Below the pieces are notes generated by a model. It saw only the letters and a list, made by a program, of their open reading frames with translations. It did not search any database and was not told the DNA's origin. A stretch of DNA of 11,226 bases from an uncultured Prevotella sp. Lineage in GTDB: Bacteria > Bacteroidota > Bacteroidia > Bacteroidales > Bacteroidaceae. The first letter of the stretch is position 1. Each line of letters starts with the position of its first letter. The position numbers and the translations under genes were made by a program. Below, piece after piece: positions 7,203 through 11,226 of the stretch. The stretch is from NCBI GenBank assembly GCA_937889855.1, contig CALBYK010000246.1:1-11226 (forward strand), given 5' to 3'.

Positions 7203-9755
7203 TTACTCTGTCTTGAGAAACATTGCCGCAGCATCGCCCTCTATTCCATTATTCTTCAGTATCTCGGCAAGGCGCGAGTAGTTGGCGCGGAAAGCCTCAA
7301 CCAATTGACGCTGCTTTTCTGGATTGTATGTCATGGCAATGCCTGTAGACTCCATTGTGCCGAGCTCCTCGCCGAACACGATGCCTGGGTTGCGGTATTT
7401 CATTGCCACGCAGTTCTGCTGTATGTGGCGGAACTTTCCGATGAGACCGTCGGTCAACACGGGTGCATCGGCAGGATAAACGATGTCGATGTTTTTCTCC
7501 TTGGCGCAGTCGGTCTCTGGAATGTCCACATTGAGCGACAGTGAGTTGCCGTCATAACTGAACGTTGCCGGCTTGCCATCGACAACCACCCGGTCTGGCA
7601 CAGCCGATGCAACAACCTTCAGACGGAACCTGCGGTTGGCGGGCATATCGCGGTAGGCACCCTGTCGCGAGCCGATGCTCACGTGCAGCGTGCCGTCGGC
7701 TGAGTGGCGCGACGAGAGCTGTGTTGTGGCATACTGAGTGGCATACTGATTGTCGTCGCCGTTGTCCTCATACATAGTGAACTGGCTGTCGTTATTGCCT
7801 GGATATACAGTCACGGTGACGGGTTCGTCGTTTGACTGCAAGTTCTTCACGTCGCCATACTCCGGCACGATGCTGCCCGCCTTTACATACACCGGATATT
7901 CATCGAGAAGGAACTGTCGACTGACGGTCTGACCGCCTTTCAGCAACATGCCCGACGACAGTTCATACCAGTCGTTGCCCGACGGGAGCCACACGTTTTG
8001 CTTTGACACACCGTCTTTCATCGGACTTGTGATGGGATAGACAAGCACGTTGTCGCCGAACATATACTCGTTGCGATTGTCATAAGCCTCCTTCGCTTCG
8101 GGATAGTCGTAGTACATCGGGCGGCAAATGGACACACCGGTGTCATAGGCATGTCGCGCCATCGTATATATATAAGGTGCGAAAGCATAACGTTGCTTGA
8201 CAATGGAGTGTATGATGTCGCGCTCCTTGTCGGCAAACACCCACGGCTCCTTGTTAAGCGCGGCACTCTTTGTGGAGTGGGTGCGCATAATTGGACTGAA
8301 TGCCCCGAACTGCATCCAGCGGATATACATCTCCGGATTTATGGAATCGGCCCACATGTGCCCGCCAATGTCGTGGCTCCAGTAGCCATAGAGCACATTG
8401 GAAGCAGTGGAGTTGAAGTAAGGCTGGAAGTCGAGCGATTTCCACGATATGGCAGCATCACCGGAGAAACCAATCTGATAGCGGTGGTTGCCCAGTCCGC
8501 CCCAACGGTGGTAGAGCATCGGACGCTTGTCGCTGTGGCGCGCCATGTCGGTGAATGTGGTGTAGTTAATCCACCACGTGTTGCTAAGGCGTGGAAACTC
8601 CTTGTCGTTGTTCCACTGCTGCCAGTCGAGCCACCAGAAGTCGACACCGTCGCGCTCCATCGGGCGCAGCACCTTTTCGTACCATCCCTGCATGAAACGC
8701 TTCGACGACGCCTGCCACGGTATGTCCTTCTTCTCGGCAGGGTCCATACCCATCCAACGTGCCATATCGGCATATTTGTCTTCATAGTGCTTTATGCCGT
8801 CGGCAGGATGAAGGTTGATTGTGGTCTTGAGGTTCTGGCTCTTAGCCCAGTCGAGAAATCCCTTTGGCGACGGAAAGAGTCTCTTGTTCCATGTGTAGCC
8901 GGTCCATCCGCCTCGTCCCTCCTCGGTGTAGTGCCAGTCCATGTCGACCACAAGCACATCCAGCGGTATGTCATACTGGTGCATCTTGCCCACAAGCTGT
9001 CGCAGCTCGTTATCGCTATAACTCCAGTAGCGCGACCACCAGTAGCCGAAAGCGTAGCGCGGCGGCAGCGGTTCCTTGCCCGCAAACACTGAATAGTCGT
9101 GCAGTGCCTTCTTGTAGTCGTTGCCATAGGCGAGAAAGTAGAGGTCCTGCGTCTTACCCTCATTGGGACGATGGGCCACCCACTGCCAGTCGCTATTGTC
9201 GAAGATGTAGCCTTCGGAGTCGTCGATCACTGTCCATCCGCTACGCGAGAGCAGTCCGTCCTCAAGCGGCATCTTGCCCGACTCCGGATGTGTGTCGCCG
9301 TCATAGCCGTCGAGCGTGCGGTAGGTGCCTTTGAGATTGGCGCCGGGAGCATCCTTCTGTCCAGGATGCCACGCGAAAGGAATTATGCGGTTGGTGGCTT
9401 TGGCTTTCTTTGGAGCTTTAGCCGACACGATGGAGAGGTTGCGCTCGGTCAAAGGACCTGCGCCCTTGGTGTAGGATAGCGTGAAGCAGTCGGTAGAGAT
9501 TACCACCTTCTTGCCGTTGTCGTTCACTTTGTATTTCGCCTCAGGATAGGAGCGGTTGACAGCTATGAACGACTTGCTGTCCATGAACTTGCCGTCGGGG
9601 GCATACTCCATACGCACGGTGCCGTCGGTGATGACGGTGAAGCGCACGGTGCCGTCCTGATAAGCCACATTGCTGTTTTGTGCATTGGCTGCAGTACATG
9701 CTGCCAGCGCTGCCACCGACACGATGGTATTTGGGATAATCTTGTTTATATTCAT
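7203..9755 (-). CDS. Exported glycoside hydrolase family 31 enzyme (alpha-glucosidase/alpha-xylosidase type)
   Basis: An 850-residue retaining alpha-glycosidase candidate. Residues 1-25 form a signal peptide ending ANA|QN. An overlapping LAAC at 17-20 could instead be a lipobox. An N-terminal beta domain is followed by a TIM barrel from about residue 228 (PPRYAFGYWWSRYW). The likely nucleophile is D377 in WWLDWQQW and the likely acid/base is D433 in GFSGDAA; WSHDIGGHM follows at about 457. A DUF5110-like domain has YPGNND and YEDNGDD near 650-665. The last ~80 residues are a helical extension. From family knowledge, GH31 members cleave alpha-glucosides, alpha-xylosides and related bonds. The nucleophile motif departs from the common WxDMNE, so substrate is open. 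The frame extends to an ATG at 9782, but the promoter at 9791-9822 would start RNA almost on that codon, so the ATG at 9755 was chosen. The GH97 neighbour suggests alpha-glucan breakdown. Confidence 0.92.
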   Translation of the reverse strand: MNINKIIPNTIVSVAALAACTAANAQNSNVAYQDGTVRFTVITDGTVRMEYAPDGKFMDSKSFIAVNRSYPEAKYKVNDNGKKVVISTDCFTLSYTKGAGPLTERNLSIVSAKAPKKAKATNRIIPFAWHPGQKDAPGANLKGTYRTLDGYDGDTHPESGKMPLEDGLLSRSGWTVIDDSEGYIFDNSDWQWVAHRPNEGKTQDLYFLAYGNDYKKALHDYSVFAGKEPLPPRYAFGYWWSRYWSYSDNELRQLVGKMHQYDIPLDVLVVDMDWHYTEEGRGGWTGYTWNKRLFPSPKGFLDWAKSQNLKTTINLHPADGIKHYEDKYADMARWMGMDPAEKKDIPWQASSKRFMQGWYEKVLRPMERDGVDFWWLDWQQWNNDKEFPRLSNTWWINYTTFTDMARHSDKRPMLYHRWGGLGNHRYQIGFSGDAAISWKSLDFQPYFNSTASNVLYGYWSHDIGGHMWADSINPEMYIRWMQFGAFSPIMRTHSTKSAALNKEPWVFADKERDIIHSIVKQRYAFAPYIYTMARHAYDTGVSICRPMYYDYPEAKEAYDNRNEYMFGDNVLVYPITSPMKDGVSKQNVWLPSGNDWYELSSGMLLKGGQTVSRQFLLDEYPVYVKAGSIVPEYGDVKNLQSNDEPVTVTVYPGNNDSQFTMYEDNGDDNQYATQYATTQLSSRHSADGTLHVSIGSRQGAYRDMPANRRFRLKVVASAVPDRVVVDGKPATFSYDGNSLSLNVDIPETDCAKEKNIDIVYPADAPVLTDGLIGKFRHIQQNCVAMKYRNPGIVFGEELGTMESTGIAMTYNPEKQRQLVEAFRANYSRLAEILKNNGIEGDAAAMFLKTE

Positions 9756-9790
9756 AAGTAGAAATATATTTAGTTTTTTCATTGATTATG

Positions 9791-9822
9791 CAAAGGTAAT
9801 TGATTTTAAGTAGTTGTGCAAA
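9791..9822 (-). promoter_or_regulatory. Bacteroidetes-type promoter for the GH31 gene
   Basis: On the minus strand, TTTG (9819-9822) and TACCTTTG (9791-9798) are separated by exactly 20 bases. This matches the Bacteroidetes primary sigma consensus TTTG-N19-21-TAnnTTTG. Transcription should begin near 9784. That leaves a leader of about 29 A/T-rich bases before the ATG at 9755. It indicates that GH31 can be expressed separately from the upstream GH97 gene. Confidence 0.8.
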
Positions 9823-9842
9823 ATTAATTTGTATAGACAACC

Positions 9843-9876
9843 ATAGGAGGTACGGCCTCCGAGCCGTACCTCCTAT
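9843..9876. terminator. Perfect 14-bp inverted repeat, probable GH97 terminator hairpin
   Basis: ATAGGAGGTACGGC (9843-9856) and GCCGTACCTCCTAT (9863-9876) are exact reverse complements around the 6-base loop CTCCGA. The hairpin starts 11 bases after the GH97 stop codon, the usual place for an intrinsic terminator. On the minus strand, however, it is followed by GGTTGTC rather than a run of T, so termination may be incomplete. It could instead stabilise mRNA or be an operator upstream of the GH31 promoter. The inverted repeat itself is certain; its role is inferred. Confidence 0.6.
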
Positions 9877-9886
9877 TACAATCTTA

Positions 9887-11226
9887 TCACTTGGCAATCA
9901 AGCTCACAGCAAATCCGCCGCCGCGTGCCTGCGTCAGTTTCAGCACATCGCCGCGCTTCACCGTGCGGTGAGTGATGACATATGCAGAAGGATTCTTCTC
10001 ATAGTCGGCATCCGCCGCGTCCTGGTAGATAGCACAGTCGTACTTGCGTCCCTTGTCAAGGAAGTCGAGTTTCACGACCGACTTATGTCCGTCGGCATCG
10101 CACTTTCCGCCGATAAACCAGTTGTCGGTGCCCTTGGCCTTGCGTGCTACGGTGATATACTTTGCAGGCTCGGCCTCAAGATAGCGCGAGTCGTCCCAGT
10201 CGGCAGCCACGTCGCGGATGAACTGAAAGGCGTCGTCGTACTTCTCATAGTTCTCCGGCAGGTCGGCAGCCATCTGCAGCGGCGAATACATTGTCAGATA
10301 AAGGGCGAGTTGTCCGCACAATGTAGTGTGCACGTAAGACTTGTTGTCGCACCACTCGCTCAGCTTTGTGACAAAAATACCCGGCGTATAGTCCATCGGA
10401 CCGCCCTGCAAGCGCGTGAACGGCAGTATGACAGTGTGGTAGGGCTCGCTTCCGCCGAAGGCTTCATACTCTGTGCCGCGTGCCGACTCGTTGCCGACAA
10501 GGTTAGGCCATGTGCGGCACAGACCGGTAGGACGGCTCGCTTCATGCGCGTTGACCATGATGTGGTGCTTCGCCGCCTCCTGCACACAGTAGAGATAGTG
10601 GTTGTTGGTCGACTGCGAGTAGTGATAGTCGCCGCGCGGGATGATGTCGCCCACGTAGCCGCTCTTCACGGCGTCGTAGCCATACTTGTTCATAAGCTCA
10701 TACGCTTTCTCAAGATGACGCTCGTAATTTACAGTCGAGGCACTTGTCTCGTGATGCATCATCAGCTTCACGCCCTTTGAATGGGCATATTCGTTGAGTG
10801 CCTTTATGTCGAAGTCGGGATATGGGGTCTGAAAGTCGAACACATAGTCCTTGTAGTGTCCGAACCAGTCCTCCCAACCAATGTTCCATCCCTCAACGAG
10901 CACCTCCTGCAGACCGTTCTTCGCGGCGAAATCTATATATCGCTTCACGTTCTCGGTATTGGCAGGATGCTGTCCGTGCGGACGACACTTTGAATAGTCA
11001 AGGCTCTCAAGATGTACTGACGGCAGGTCGAAGGTGTAGCTCCACTGCTTGCCCCCGGCAATCATCTCCCACCACACACCACAATACTTTGTGGGATGTA
11101 TCCACGACGTGTCCTCAATCTTGCACGGCTCGTTGAGGTTGAGAATGAGATTTGACGAGAGCATGTCGCGCGCGTCGTCGCTGACGATGACCGTGCGCCA
11201 CGGGGTATTGAACGGAGTCTGCACGT
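9887..11226 (-). CDS. Glycoside hydrolase family 97, SusB-like inverting alpha-glucosidase, partial at N-terminus
   Basis: The frame runs off the right edge. 446 codons are present; SusB of Bacteroides thetaiotaomicron has about 738 residues, so roughly 290 N-terminal residues are missing (signal peptide and most of the N-terminal beta domain). The (beta/alpha)8 catalytic barrel and C-terminal beta domain are present and very like SusB as I recall it. The SusB catalytic and calcium-site glutamates have counterparts: MMHHE (E439 equivalent, codon 10748-10750), VNAHEASRPTG (E508, 10541-10543), and GNESARGTEYE (E526 at 10487-10489 and E532 at 10469-10471). KSGYVG supplies the K467 equivalent (10664-10666). 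It has no aspartate where retaining GH97 enzymes keep their nucleophile, so an inverting alpha-glucoside hydrolase is expected. Likely role: release of glucose from starch oligosaccharides in the periplasm. The gene symbol is left empty because no sus operon is visible. Confidence 0.93.
   Translation of the reverse strand, partial: VQTPFNTPWRTVIVSDDARDMLSSNLILNLNEPCKIEDTSWIHPTKYCGVWWEMIAGGKQWSYTFDLPSVHLESLDYSKCRPHGQHPANTENVKRYIDFAAKNGLQEVLVEGWNIGWEDWFGHYKDYVFDFQTPYPDFDIKALNEYAHSKGVKLMMHHETSASTVNYERHLEKAYELMNKYGYDAVKSGYVGDIIPRGDYHYSQSTNNHYLYCVQEAAKHHIMVNAHEASRPTGLCRTWPNLVGNESARGTEYEAFGGSEPYHTVILPFTRLQGGPMDYTPGIFVTKLSEWCDNKSYVHTTLCGQLALYLTMYSPLQMAADLPENYEKYDDAFQFIRDVAADWDDSRYLEAEPAKYITVARKAKGTDNWFIGGKCDADGHKSVVKLDFLDKGRKYDCAIYQDAADADYEKNPSAYVITHRTVKRGDVLKLTQARGGGFAVSLIAK

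Noticed and set aside
9753..9782. ATG at 9782 as the GH31 start
   Set aside because: It lies at the predicted transcription start, and the extra nine codons add a second hydrophobic stretch before a normal signal peptide. It was kept only as an alternative.
9846..9850. AGGAGG-like sequence resembling a ribosome binding site
   Set aside because: It is one arm of the perfect inverted repeat and has no start codon at a suitable distance. Bacteroidetes also seldom rely on such sites.
8151..10780. Plus-strand open frames of 313 and 326 codons opposite GH31 and GH97
   Set aside because: Shadows of GC-rich codons in the real minus-strand genes. The second crosses the GH31 promoter and the hairpin, which a real gene would be unlikely to do.
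11222..11224. GTG at 11224 as the GH97 start
   Set aside because: GH97 proteins need about 290 more residues at the N-terminus and the frame is open to the window edge, so the gene is simply cut.

Overview
The window looks like a piece of a gut-type Bacteroidales chromosome, probably Prevotellaceae or a relative. Three things point there: a SusB-like GH97 enzyme, an exported GH31 enzyme, and a promoter with the Bacteroidetes pattern TTTG-N20-TAnnTTTG. There are also no clear Shine-Dalgarno sequences. The genus cannot be fixed from the sequence alone. No tRNA, rRNA, CRISPR array or insertion sequence was seen.

Left part (1-7104, plus strand): a biosynthetic operon, cut at the left edge. It holds the 3' part of a large non-ribosomal peptide synthetase with domain order (A)-T-C-A-T-R. 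The terminal R domain is an NAD(P)H-dependent thioester reductase, so the chain should leave as an aldehyde (or alcohol) rather than an acid. The next gene starts on the base after the NRPS stop codon. It encodes a MATE-type multidrug/metabolite exporter fused to a C-terminal RsbW-like ATPase/kinase (HATPase_c_2) domain. The two genes plausibly make and export a small peptide aldehyde or a cyclised derivative such as a pyrazinone. The kinase-like tail hints at partner-switch control of the exporter.

Middle (7105-7202): a short convergent spacer with two hairpins, one suited to stop transcription on each strand.

Right part (7203-11226, minus strand): two alpha-glucan or alpha-glycoside degrading enzymes. 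A GH97 gene, cut at the right edge, lies upstream of a complete exported GH31 gene. Between them are a perfect 14-bp inverted repeat and a well-formed Bacteroidetes promoter for GH31, so GH31 can be transcribed independently. The promoter position also argues for a GH31 start nine codons inside the longest reading frame. No SusC/SusD pair is visible, so membership in a polysaccharide utilisation locus is inferred only.

The most interesting part is the NRPS-R plus MATE-ATPase pair. It resembles in outline the dimodular reductase-terminated NRPSs known to make reactive dipeptide aldehydes and pyrazinones, but the transporter-kinase fusion is unusual.
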